A DNA stretch of 64,000 bases from Saposhnikovia divaricata. Its lineage: Eukaryota; Streptophyta; Magnoliopsida; Apiales; Apiaceae. Location: contig CM071596.1 of assembly GCA_036435485.1 (NCBI GenBank), positions 59,507,001-59,571,000 on the forward strand, in the 5' to 3' direction. Both the position numbers and the translations under genes were made by a program. The first letter of the stretch is position 1, and every line of letters starts with the position of its first letter. Shown here piece by piece: positions 45,580 through 57,170 of the stretch. Under the pieces are notes generated by a model, which was given only the letters and a program-made list of their open reading frames with translations, ran no database searches and was not told where the DNA came from.

Positions 45580-48500
45580 TTATCTCCCCCAGTCTGTTGT
45601 TGTTGTTGTTTCTGAATTGTCTTTATCTCCCCCCTTTTTGACATCAGCAACATTAATTCCAAGAGATTCAGTAACAGAACAAATGAGATTCATCAGAACT
45701 GCTTGATTGTCCATAATAGTGACTTGGTTTTCTTCAAGAATTTGAAGTCTCGATTGAATATCACTTTGAGATTTCTGAATGTTTCGTAAAATTTCAGAAT
45801 TGACTTCAATGTTGGAAGTGCTTGTTGTATCTTCAGATTCAAATTCAGAAAGAACCTTATCTTCAAGTCTTGTAGAAGAAGTTTCCTGTATAGAATGATA
45901 TTCAAGTACTTGATTAGAAGTAGAAACATCTTCATCTTTCTGATCTGGAGCTGAAGTATGATCATCCTCTCCTTCACCAGTATTCTGTGTACTAACATCT
46001 ACAAATCCTGACTCCTCCTTAGATTGATCAGATACTGTTGATGTCTCAATTCTAGCTGATAATGGAAGTACATACAAAGGAATACTAGGATCATTAGAAA
46101 TATCTTATGGTACTGGTTGAGTAGAAGTTTGTCTTAGCCTTTCACCTCTTCTGTTGATGATTCCTGCAAGCCTTTCTATCTGTTTCTGAGTGTTAACTTC
46201 TGGCTTTGCATTGTGATGTGATAGTCATTCTTCTCATACATCTTGATAAAAGAATAAGTACCAGCATCCATACCAAGATTTTCAGACCAAGATTCAGGAA
46301 AAACCTGATTCCAGAAATCAAACGATGGTGGTTTCCTAACTTTCTCTCCCTCACTATGGAGTTGATCATCCATACCCTCATTCTCACTTTGACTATCTAA
46401 AGTCAACACTCTTTCTACCTCTCCTTTTGCCTGGTCAGGAGCCAGCCTCTCTATGTGTGGATCTATACCCATCTTTTCAAGTGTATCACTCAAATTTGGA
46501 TAAGTGCTCTCATGACCTACAGAAAAATAGGAGTTAAAAGAAGTTTTTATACCTGAACTCACATGGAGAGAGGGTTCCTCATATGGCATGGGGCTTGAGG
46601 TTTTCTCCAAGGAATGCGCTTCTATAGTCTCTGAACCCTTACAAACATCTACTTTCTTTCCAGAAATACAGGCTCCAGTATACCACTTTCAGGTTTTAAA
46701 CCAGACTCTGATGTCTTCAGTAATACTTCATTAGACACCATAGCTAGTATGTCACCGTCTTTAAGTGTTGGTTGCTGAGACACACCCTCAAGGTGGATAG
46801 ACTCTGAAAGAACAATATTGGTTTGATCTTCAGAAAAATCAATCAAAGTCATTCCTCCCATATCATAGGGTTTCTCACTTGCAATTTCAGTCATCACAGA
46901 AGACCTTTCAGCATCATCAATCACAGTTCCTGAGTCATCCAACCTCTGACTAGATGGTTCTTGTGTTGCAGTGACTGTGATATGATCTATTCCACTATTC
47001 ACCACTGGTGCAATAGTATCTTCTGTTGACTGCTTCCCTCTATCAACTACCTCCTCTTGTTCACCTTGAGCTGAAGCATCTTCAACAATGACATCCTTGT
47101 CAAATAGATATGCATGAAGTGATTGAAGTGCAACATGCTTAGGAAGTCCAAATTTCTTGTGTAATTCCTTTCTAACTGATACATAGAAGTACGTCTTCAT
47201 TAAATCAAGTCTTTGATGTAACATTCCATATTCTTCAGGAAATGAAAGTTTAGGAACTCTTTTAGTTAGAAAATCTAGAACAGGCCTGGAAAGCTTCACT
47301 TGTAGAGAAATAAGTTCCATAGCCAGTCTGTATGTCAATGTAGTTTCCCATGAAGAATCAAGATCCAGATCTCTCGTGTCAGATACTGACTTGGATATAG
47401 CCTTATTTTTAGAGATCTGCATAATGTTAGTTGGACTTGACACTGTGTGTGTAGGTGAAAAATGAATCTTTCTCCTTGTTCTCCTAGTATAGTGAGCAAC
47501 AGATTTGTCTTGAGAAGACTCAAGAGGTGTAGACACAGAAGTGATCTTGGGATGAGATCTTTTTTCAATAGACACAGTCTTTTGAGAGACAGTAACCAGT
47601 AACTGTTTTCCCTTTTTAAGAACTACAGCCTTTTGGGAGACTTCATCCTGGTTGTGACTAGATGTTCCATCTCTTTGTCCTAGCTTAGAAAGTTGAATTG
47701 CAGCCTTCAATTCTCCTCTCTCAGCAAGAGATATATTATCATCATCTTCACTAGAACTACTACTTGAAATGACAAATCTTCTCTTCCTTACAACTGATGT
47801 CTTTTGAGAAACACCAGAGGTTGGCTTCTTTGAAACAATAGGCTGTGGATCAAAATTTGGTTCTAGACTTGTTTCATAGACTATAATGTTTTTGGCTACT
47901 TGGGTAGACACAGGGGGGTTCTCCTCCAATTGAGATTCCTGAGTCATTTCACCACCAAGGAAAGAAGAATTATAGATAGTAGGAAGATGAGTTCTTAGAA
48001 GTACCTGAACATGATTTGGATAGTGTAATGCAGGTATTTCATCTAGATTCTTTTCACTGTCCTTCTTTGTAATGTCAGAGAAAATTCTCTTTTGTTGTAC
48101 ATAAGAAGAAACACAATATTCTCTACCAAATCTAGCTTCAACATCAGGAATGAAATAGTTAATAAACAGTTGCATGAATCTATGATAATAAACCATATTT
48201 CTGTCATGATCTCTTGACCCAAGTTTAATACACATCTGATTTAAGATAATGTGACCAAAATTAATTACTCTGTTATAAAGCAAGCCATATGCAATATGTG
48301 ATGTAACAGCAGTAATTTGTTGAAAAGAACTACATTTACCAGTAAAACATTTAGCAATTTGATCAAAGAAGAAAGACCATTCTTTCCTAAGAAAAGATAT
48401 ATTTAACTGGCTCATGTTATCTAGAGGTCCATCATAACCTATTTTAGATAACATAGTTCTCACATCATCATCAGATGGTACATTTTCAAAATTCGTACTA

Positions 48501-48824
48501 ACAGGTAAGCGAAGTACTGAATTAACAACAGATTCAGTAAGATCAAATGAGTCTTGTCCTAAGTGTAGAACAATCTTACCTGATTGACTCTGAGTAGAGT
48601 CAATTACCTCAGCATTCTCCCAAGCTTGTGAAACAGCTACTTGATTAATTTGTGGAGATGCTGTCAAGGTAGCTATGGTCCTTTCGCCATAAAGTCCATT
48701 ATTGGGTGAAAATCAGTTGACACCCCTTCATTGTTGGTGATAGCTGCAACATGATTATTCATCATAAAATCAAAGTCACCAAACTTGAAAGCTACTGATA
48801 TGGGTAGTCTTCTTTGAGTTGCCA
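45580..48824 (-). pseudogene. ORF3 (env-like extra gene) of B
   Basis: The start is ATG 48824 (MATQRRLPISVAFKFGDFDF). One frame change near 48680 separates it from the long open part 48667-46649. That part carries the block LRKEWSFFFDQIAKCF, then HIAYGLL and FGHIILNQ, clearly homologous to ORF3 of S1, and KRIFSD also aligns. Serine/glutamate-rich middle parts and a coiled-coil-like C-terminal part (ILEENQVTIMDNQAVLMN, then VADVKKGGDK) follow in changed frames (stops near 46649, 46176 and 45580). Its function is unknown, and I see no signal peptide or membrane helix. Confidence 0.75.
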
Positions 48825-49490
48825 TTTTGATCTGAAAAGAACTTAAGAAATCTTTGAAATTTATTAGTGATTTTGAGAACTCAAGAGTGTTTTTGCTTTA
48901 GAGAATGAAATTAGAGAAAGCAATTACACGATTAGAGTGTCAAAATAATTATATTTCAAAAATCCTTCAGACCCATTATCCCACATTGACACGTAGGTTG
49001 ACAGGTGTCAGTCCCTGAAAAATGCAGTTACCTAGGACTTTTGGAAAATAAAATCCAAAAATAATTTCAAGTAAATAAGTCAAGGTAAAATCAAGATAAA
49101 AATCAATACTGATCAGCTTCCTTTTCCTGATGTGATCTTCTCATCAGGATAATCACACGATTCAATGTGATTTCTGAATAAAAAGAATTACTAATCCTGA
49201 TATGAACACACTTGTATTCCTGATCAATATCATCCTGATTCCAGAGACTAAATGAAGTTTTCACATGGCATTTTCTTTTACCTGTAAAAGAAATAAACAA
49301 AATCTGAACAAAATCAATTGGTTAAATTCATTCAATATTTCTTGAAAATACAAGAAATATAGTCACGCATAATTATGACTGTCTGCATTGATATTTCCCA
49401 AACGACTGTTCAGCTTCTCATGTCTTTCTATAAAAAAAACGACGTCTTATGCTATTCTCCAAAACCTTTTCATTCTTTTCTCTTTCCATC
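48825..49490. promoter_or_regulatory. Spacer between divergent ORF3 and antisense ORF of B
   Basis: This stretch of about 670 bp separates two start codons pointing away from each other. On the plus strand TATAAAAA lies at 49429-49436, about 60 bp before the antisense ATG. On the minus strand an AAATATAATT word near 48945-48954 lies about 125 bp before the ORF3 ATG. It is a plausible bidirectional promoter, by inference only. Confidence 0.4.
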
Positions 49491-49781
49491 ATGACTTCCA
49501 ACCCAAATCTTCATATGAACCCTAGCTTTTGGTTCATTATCAATGAGAAGTTCTTTACTCTTGATGATCAGGAGCAAGTAAACTATCTCTTAGAAAAGAT
49601 GACTTTTCTCATTGAGTCAGATATGGTTGGTCTTAACCCAGATAATTTCCATGAATCTCCTCTAAAACATCTACCAGTTGGACACAATCCTCCTCTAATC
49701 TCTTCACACCTTGAGGATGAAGAATTTGGTGAAGAGTTTGAGGTTGATCTTGATGGAGATGCTATTCATCTTCTTCAATAA
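49491..49781 (+). CDS. Antisense ORF inside element B, unknown function
   Basis: The frame has 96 codons from ATG 49491 (MTSNPNLHMNPSFWFIINEK) to TAA 49779-49781. It runs against the strand of the element, in the spacer between pol and ORF3. A pyrimidine-rich leader and a TATA box (49429) precede it. The protein is acidic at its C-terminal end (HLEDEEFGEEFEVDLDGD), without Cys clusters or membrane segments. I recognise no family. The element's own genes nearby are riddled with breaks but this frame is clean. It could be a genuine extra ORF, a captured host fragment or chance. Confidence 0.45.
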   Translation: MTSNPNLHMNPSFWFIINEKFFTLDDQEQVNYLLEKMTFLIESDMVGLNPDNFHESPLKHLPVGHNPPLISSHLEDEEFGEEFEVDLDGDAIHLLQ

Positions 49782-50382
49782 TCATGAAGATAAGTCAGCT
49801 GCTTTCATTCAAGTCGCCCAGACAAGAAATCCAATCTTGAGATGCTCCTTGTCCTGAAATCGATCGTTGAGGATTGAAGCAGTAACATCTTTAGACAAGA
49901 ATAGAATTATCAGTAGTAGTTAGACAAAAAGAAGAATTGTATTTCATTTTAATGTATATAATGTTTTTGATTAATGAAAATACAAGTTTTCTTAATACCT
50001 ACTTGTCTATCGTTGTTTATTGACTGACATGAATAATGATATAAATTATCAGTATGCATGTAATAAAACTTGCTAACATAGACTTTAACAAAACTCAGAA
50101 TTGAACCACTAAATACCATGAACTTCAGAATTTTGAAACAGTAAGACACACAAATTTCACAATCCTGATACTGACGATACAATCCTGATGTCAATACTGA
50201 TGATGTCAGCATACTGATAGCAATCCTGATCCTGATGTTTTATTAATAAGTCTTTCATACTGAAATTTATCAAGATAAAATGTTACAGCTTAAGCATTTA
50301 ACAATCAAGTATAGATCCTGACAAAATATCAAGTCTATAAGCTGAAACAACATACCTTGCTACTTATGCAGATGTTAAAGGT
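49782..50382 (-). other. pol-ORF3 spacer of B, right part
   Basis: AT-rich, with repeated ATCCTGAT/ATCAGGAT words near 50160-50240, also frequent in the LTR. No sense gene is seen. Confidence 0.5.
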
Positions 50383-53300
50383 CTAAAAATTTAACATTCC
50401 TAACTCACTAACCAATCTAATGAATGTAGCCTCATCAAGTGGTTTAGTTAGAATATCTGCAAGCTGTTTGTCAGTAGGAACAAAATGAAGTTCCACAGTA
50501 CCATTTTCAATATGTTCTCTAATAAAATGATACCTGACATCAATGTGCTTAGTCCTTGAGTGTTGAACTGGATTTTCTGCAATTTTGATAGCACTAGTAT
50601 TATCACAAAACATAGGAATATTACTAAGTGTCATACCATAATCCATCAACTGATTTCTTATCCAAAGGAGTTGAGCAAAACAATTGCCCGCTGCAATGTA
50701 TTCAGCTTCTACAGTTGAGGTTGAACTGATTGCTGCTTCTTGCTTGCCCAAGAATCAATCTGTTTCCCAAGAATTGACATGTACCTGTAGTACTTTTCCT
50801 GTCTATTTTACATCCTGCATAATCAGAGTCTAAATAGCCAATTAGGGAGAAATCAGATTCTCTTGGATACCACAAACCAAGATTTGGAGTTCCCCTGAGA
50901 TATCTAAAAATTCTCTTCACAGCAATTAAATGAGATTCCTTAGGATCACTTTGGAATCTAGCACATAAACAGGTAGAGAACATTATATATGGTCTACTTG
51001 CAGTTAGATATAACAGTGAACCTATCATGCCTCTATAGCTAGTGTTATCAACACTCTTTCCCTTAGAATCAGAATCTAGCTTAGTGGCTGTAGCCATGGG
51101 TGTCTTTGCAATTGCACAATTTTGAAAGTCAAACCTTTTTAAAAGATCTTTGATATACTTTGACTGATTAATGAAAATACCAGTCTCAGTCTGTTTGAAC
51201 TACAAGCCTAAAAAATAATTTAGTTCACCCATCATGCTCATCTGATACTTAGACTGCATAAGCTTGCTAAACTTAGCACATAGCTTTTCATTAGTAGAAC
51301 CAAATATAATATCATCAACATAAACTTGAACTAAAAGCAAATCACCTTTTATCTTTCTAAAAAATAGAGTTTTGTCAATTGTACCTCTTGTGAAGCCATT
51401 TTCAAGAAGAAATTTAGACAAAGTCTCATACCATGCTCTTGGTGCCTGCTTTAGTCCATAGAGTGCCTTGTCAAGTTTGTAGACATGATTTGGAAACTTT
51501 GGATCAACAAAACCAAGTGGTTGTTCCACATACACTTCCTCATCAAGCTTGCCATTAAGAAAAGCACTCTTTACATCCATCTGGTATACCTTGAATTTTG
51601 AATGAGCTATCTTTAGGTCTTGGTACCAGTTTCCAAACTTTGTTCCTCTCAAACTCATTCAATTCTTCCTGCATTGCTATTACCCAATCAGGATCATGTA
51701 AGGCTTCTTCAACCTTCTTAGGTTCATTCTTTGAGAGAAAACAACTGTACAAGCATTCATTTTGAATTGATCTTCTAGTTCGAACACCGCTATTTGGATC
51801 ACCAATAATCAAATCTTCAGTATGATCCCTTATCCATTTTCTAACAGGTGGTAGATTGCTCCTGCTAGACTCTCCCCCTAAGTTAGTGGTATTTCTTGTA
51901 GAAGAATGTTCATTTCCTTCAAAAGCTCCCCCTTGATCAGTAGAATCAGTGGATTCAATACTGCTGCTAGTTCTGATCTTCCTTCATTAGACTCTGAAGG
52001 ATCAGTTCCCGATGAAGTAGACTCTGAAAGACTAGTCTGATCCTGACCAGTACTGTGTTCTCCTTGATTGAATTGCTCCCCCTCAACAGTAACATTCCTT
52101 TGAGAAGCAATAGAGATTTCCTTTGGAGAACCTTCATCATCACTGGAGAGAATCTCAGAATACTTAAGATTTTCAAATTACAGATTGTCATGGCTTTCAT
52201 CAGTTTGCAAAATTCCAAACTTCTTATCATCAAATGCAACATGAATTAATTCCATAACAATGTGAGTTCTGAGATTGTATACTTTGAAGGCCTTTGATGC
52301 TGAATATCCTAGAAAGATTGCTTCATCCGATTTGGCTTCAAATTTTCCAAGTTGTTCTGGATGAACTTTCAGGACATAGCATTTGCATCCATAGATGTGA
52401 AAGTATTTCACACTTGGTTTCTTTCCTTTGATCATCTCATAGGGAGTCTTACCATGAGCATTTACCAAGGTACAGTTTTGAGTGAAACATGCAGTGTTTA
52501 TAGCTTCTGCCCAGAAATAGGTTGGAAGCTTTCCATCTGCAAGCATGGTTCTTGCTGCCTCTATGAGAGTTCTGTTCTTTCTTTCTACTACACCATTCTG
52601 CTGAGGTGTTCCAGGTGCAGAAAACTGTTGAGTAATTCATTTGTCTGCACAATACTCCTCCATTGTAAAATTCTTAAATTCTGTACCATTGTCACTTCTG
52701 AGCACTTTGACCTTGTACTCAGAGCTATTTTGAATATTCTTGACAAGTTCAATGATTTGCTGAGGAGCTTCATCCTTGTTGTGTAGAAAGAATACCCATG
52801 TGAACCTTGTGTAATCATCCACTATAACTAGAGCATATCTTTTCTTGTGTAATTAAGATGCAGCATGTGAAATGGTTCAGTAATTGAATTTTCTGTCTTG
52901 CTCTTGAAAGTTGTTCTTCTTTGTTTTCCAAGCTGACAAGCATCACAAAGTCCATCTTGCACATAATTTGCCTGAGGTAGGCCTCTCACCAGATAGTGCT
53001 TAACAAGTTGATTAAGCTTCTTGAAGTTGAGATTTGAGAGCTTCTTGTGCCAGTTCCAGCTTTCATCATTTGATGCCTTGATGTAAATACATCTGACAGT
53101 TCCTTTAGATGTGTCACTCAAGCTGGCTTCATATATGTTACCATGTCTCTGACTAGTCAAGACAATGTCTCCATTCTTCATATTCAAGATTTTGCATCCT
53201 TTACTGTCAAAGATTTATTGGTAACCCTTATCACCCAGTTGACTTATGCTTAAAAGTGTGTGTTTCAATCCTTCAACCAGTGCTACATTTTCTATGATGA

Positions 53301-53475
53301 CATTCCCCAAAATAATTGAGCCATATCCCAGAGTTTCTCCTTTGTTGCCATCTTCAAAGGATATTACTGGGCCAGCTTTCCTCTCAAACTTTGTAAGCAG
53401 GGACTCCTTTCCAGTCATATGTCCAGAGCATCCACTGTCCAAGATAATTGAATGCTTCTTTCCAGTGCCCTGCAA
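50383..53475 (-). pseudogene. pol of B with deletions
   Basis: The protease has ILDSGCSGHMTG. Pre-integrase has WHKKLSNLN and CDACQLGKQ. The integrase has lost the segment around its first catalytic Asp (after FHMLHLN, near 52850) but keeps RSDNGTEF and GVVERKNR. The reverse transcriptase lacks about 60 residues between LVPRPKD and HSKFKVYQMDVKSAFLNG (near 51605) but keeps YVDDIIFGS. RNase H ends ADILTKPLDEATF. Stops lie near 53215, 52637, 52178 and 51200, and frames change near 51900 and 50740. The last stop is at 50383. Confidence 0.93.
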
Positions 53476-53486
53476 ACAAAAAGTAG

Positions 53487-55775
53487 CTAGTTAGAATTTT
53501 TTAGGACCCAACTTTGATTGGATCCTTTCTTACCAACTTTTGAACCAACAGGCTTCGAAGATTTTGCTTTTAATTTACCTGTTGCAGAGTCAACCTTAGA
53601 CTTTGATTTCACAAACTGTTTGTGACTAGGAGTTTCAGATTTCAGAGAATAATAGTCATAATACAGTTCATGATATTCCTTACACATATAAATGGAATGA
53701 AGTAAACTACCACAATGATAACAGGGTTCTTGTGGTTGGTATTGAATTATCTGAGTCTTGGGGAATCTGGACTCAGTTTTCCAAAAAGGTTTTTAATTGC
53801 AGTCTAGGGCCAAATGATTATGATTTCCACATTTATAGCATTTCTTCCTAGGTGCATCAGGTACATTCTTGTAATTATTCTCTTTGTTAATACCTTCTTT
53901 TCCATTCTTATTTCTTCTGATCTTGCTAGACTCTGAAATACTTTCTAGTCTCTGTTTCAACTGAGACTTAGACAGAAAACCTATGTTGACATTCTTAGGT
54001 TTTTCTAACACTCTCTCATCTGAATTGCTATTGTTAATTCTTTTGTGCACAACTGGGGTACCTTTAGAATCAACAAATTTAACATGTTTAGGTTCAGAAA
54101 CTATCTTCTTACCTTCAGATTTGGATATGCTAATTTCTTCTTTCCTATCATCCAAGACAATAGCTACAGAATTTTCACTATTATTCTTTCTAAAACCTAA
54201 GCCATAGACTTTACCAAGAATTTGATTTTCAATGATTTCTTGAGTCTTTTTACCAGAATTGTTAATGGTTTTAATCACATCTCTCTCTTCCTCTAGTTCT
54301 TTTCTGACATAGTCATAAGCCTCAAGAATAACACCATAATCATGCTTAGCTTTATCAGAACTTAACCTATATTCTTCCATTTGAGTTAACTCAGATTCAA
54401 GAAAATTATTTCTACTAACTAATTCATCATTCTTAGCCTTAAGTTCATCTTTTTCACTAGCAAGAATTTTGAAATTAGTCATAAGATTCTTAAACTCAAC
54501 ATGAATAGATCTAATATCATCAGAATCTAAGCTATCAAATGAATCAAGAGAGTGAAGTGATACCTTAACAGAAGATGAAGAAGTTTTCTTTGGAGATCCA
54601 GGCTTGTCTGAAGCACTTGCCATCAATGCAATGTTGTCATAATCCAATTCATCTTCAGAATCACTGGAGTCTGCCCAATCCTTCTGTGTGACCATGAGTG
54701 CATTACCCTTCCCTGAATTCCTAGGCTTCTTGCACTCACTAGCAAAGTGTCCATGCTCACTGCAGTTAAAGCACTTGATCTTGGCTTTATCAGGCTTGAT
54801 AATAGTACTTTTGCCTTTGTCACTCTTCTTCTCCTCTTTCTTCTGAAAAGAGCCTTTGCTAAATCTTCTCCTGTTGAATCTTCCTTTCTTGAAAGCTTTA
54901 GCAAACATAGCAAAGAGTTCTTGCATCTCTGATTCAGAATCATTATCTTCAGAGTCTATATCTGTAGTCTCTGACTTAGAACTTTCTTTGCTCTTCTTCT
55001 TCCTCAAGTCTCTTTCAGTAGATTCAGACTTTTCTTCTAGAAGCTTCTTTGATTCAGATTGAGTAGTGAGTGCAACAGTTTTCATCTTTCCTTCACTCCT
55101 GCTCTTTTTCTGCTGCCTGTCAAGTTCATAAGCTCTCAATTTTCCATAAACTGCTTCTAATGATATTTCATCCAGATCATTAGCTTCCTCAATTGCAGAT
55201 ATCTTCTCATTGTAGAAATCAGGAAGAGCTTTCATGAACTTCGTATTCATATCCTCCAAGTCATAATATTTACCATGCATGGCCATCTCATTGATGAGTT
55301 TAGTAAATCTATCAAAGGTGTCAGTAAGTGACTCACCAAACTTGGATTCAAAGTACTCATACTGTTGTATGATAAGTGTCCTCATATTCTTCTTGACAGG
55401 TTTTGTTCCTTCACAGTGAACCTTTAGATTGTCCCATATCTCCTTAGCAGTCTTACAAGAGAGAACATAGTTAGTGAGAACAGAATCTAGACTGTTGAAT
55501 AGTATGTTTCTCACTTTAGCATCCTTAAGAACGTTCTCCTTTTCCTTATCTGTCCATTCAGATTTAGGCTTCTCTGCTGTATGTTCTGGAACAACTTTTC
55601 CTTCGACAGTTGCTTTAGGAACAAGCCTTGTTGGAACAAAAGGACTATCTCTGATTCTGTCAAGGTAATCAGGATCTGTCGCTTCTAGGTGATGCAACAT
55701 CTTCACTTCCCATAGAGTATATTCGTTTCTCTTGAGCATAGGGATCTTAGTATTACCATCCTTATAACCAGACAT
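53487..55775 (-). pseudogene. gag of B
   Basis: The start is ATG 55775 (MSGYKDGNTKIPMLKRNEYT), 36 bases downstream of the primer site on the minus strand. The UBN2-type gag domain has LSCKTAKEIWDNL and SLTDTFDRFTKLINEMA. A Lys/Ser-rich linker, a long predicted coiled coil (residues about 430-540), and three CX2CX4HX4C knuckles follow (CFNCSEHGHFASEC, CYKCGNHNHLALDC, CYHCGSLLHSIYMC). One in-frame TAA (53793-53795) lies between the second and third knuckle; otherwise the frame is open for 760 codons to 53487. It is the best preserved gene of the element. Confidence 0.93.
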
Positions 55776-55810
55776 GATTGCAGATCTTTATGATTATTCG
55801 AAATCAACCT

Positions 55811-55822
55811 GCTCTGATACCA
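55811..55822 (-). other. Primer binding site of B (tRNA-iMet)
   Basis: The minus strand reads TGGTATCAGAGC two bases after the LTR end. Confidence 0.93.
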
Positions 55823-55824
55823 AT

Positions 55825-56570
55825 TGTTAACTCGAATAACTTGTAGAAGGGGGGTTGAATACAAGTTATATAATCGTGTCTGATTTTTGCTTGATTAGAT
55901 GAACAAGAACAAACGAATGAATCAAACTTTGTTTGTATTAAAATAAATCAAATACAAACTCTACCAAAGGTGTACAATACCTTTATCAGCTGTTGACAAT
56001 ACAAATCTCTCTCTGTTTGTTCCGAACTCTCGAATACAAACCTTATATAGAGCTTCACACGATATGCACTCTATAATTCTCAATTCGCTCTTTTACAATA
56101 ATATAGAGAGAGTATTTATAATGCTACCTATCAACTAATAACAGAATTATAATCTATCTATGACAATGTTCTACCGTCCAGTTGATAGTTTCCATCAATA
56201 GAGAATTCGTTTCCTTCACGATATCTTCTTGCTTGTTTTTCAAAACAACGATCCTATTTTATAGCACTTGCCAGTTTCTGTAGCATCCATAATGACATCA
56301 TTAGTAACACGACTGATATCATGGTTTCCCATTGCATCAGGATCTGATCATCCCATCAGTATTTAATCAGGATCTGACTTGCTGTATCAGGATCTGCTCT
56401 TAGTTCCTGAAATGTAGTCTCTGACGCACTATTCCTGACTAACCTCCACAGATTACTGTCTAACACATATATCCTATACAGAGTGCTAAATCCTTTATAA
56501 GATCAGAATATACAAGAAGTATTAGCAAAATTCTATTCTCAACATCACAACTTATGAATTATTCCTAACA
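55825..56570 (-). repeat. 5' LTR of B
   Basis: 746 bp, TGTTAGGAAT...GAGTTAACA on the minus strand. The TATA box is the complement of 56113-56120. Confidence 0.95.
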
Positions 56571-57170
56571 AATTCCATTTGAGCTCATACATGCTGACAT
56601 CTGGGGGCCATACAGAGTGTGTACAAGGAAAAAGTATAGATATTTTTTGATACTGGTGGATGACTGTACTAGGATGGTATGGGTATATTTACTGCAAACT
56701 AAGTCAGAATTCTTATCTGTGTTCAAATGCTTTGTACACTATGTTGATACAGAGTTCTCTAAGTTAGTTAAAATTTTAAAAATTGACAATGCATTAGAAT
56801 TCAGAGATGGTGCTAGTGTTCAGTTCTATACTACTGGTATGATACATCAAACAAGTTGTGTGTACAAACCTCAACAGAATGCAAGAGTTGAGCGTAAACA
56901 CAAGTATATTTTGGAAATGGCAAGCGCATTGAAATTGCAGTCTGTTCTTTCTATAGAGCATTGGGGAGGATGTGTGCTTATATTTAGTCTTAAAGAATGT
57001 TTCACTTTATGAGGTATTGTTCGAAAAATGCCAGATTATGAGGCTTTAATGGCATTTGGTTGCTTGGCATTTGCTGCATTAACAGTGGTCAGCAGTGATA
57101 AATTTCAGAACAGAGGTATTCCTTGTGTGTTTATTGGTTATCCACCTACTCAAAAGGGATATAGACTTCT
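56571..57170 (+). pseudogene. Integrase segment of C
   Basis: IPFELIHADIWGPYR carries the first catalytic Asp. KIDNALEF holds the second, where relatives have RSDNG. QQNARVERKH holds the catalytic Glu with Gly changed to Arg. The frame breaks near 57000. MPDYEALMAFGCLAFA and GYPPTQKGYRL follow up to the insertion of H at 57171. Confidence 0.9.

Larger units (their letters stand above)
44584..56570 (-). mobile_element. B: complete Sirevirus-like copia retrotransposon (12.0 kb)
   Basis: The LTRs are 44584-45331 and 55825-56570, with target duplications AATTC at 44579-44583 and 56571-56575. The primer site is TGGTATCAGAGC (complement of 55811-55822). Gene order on the minus strand is gag, pol, a spacer with an antisense ORF, then ORF3. 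About 16-18 LTR differences (roughly 2.3%) indicate a fairly recent insertion. Deletions in integrase and reverse transcriptase plus several stops make it defective. It has the same layout as S1 but clearly different sequence. Confidence 0.95.
39021..57170 (+). mobile_element. C: Ty1/copia element, host of several nested insertions
   Basis: Plus-strand copia pieces line up across three large insertions. The pieces are 5' LTR, gag and protease (to 41448), pre-integrase (44353-44583) and integrase (56571-57170). Across each insertion the reading resumes on the next residue: LKGD joins NTAICNN, and TSHA joins the IPFELIHADIWGP stretch. The remainder (reverse transcriptase, RNase H, 3' LTR) lies beyond H, outside the window. 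The gag N-terminus is of the Retrotran_gag_3 type. Confidence 0.85.
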
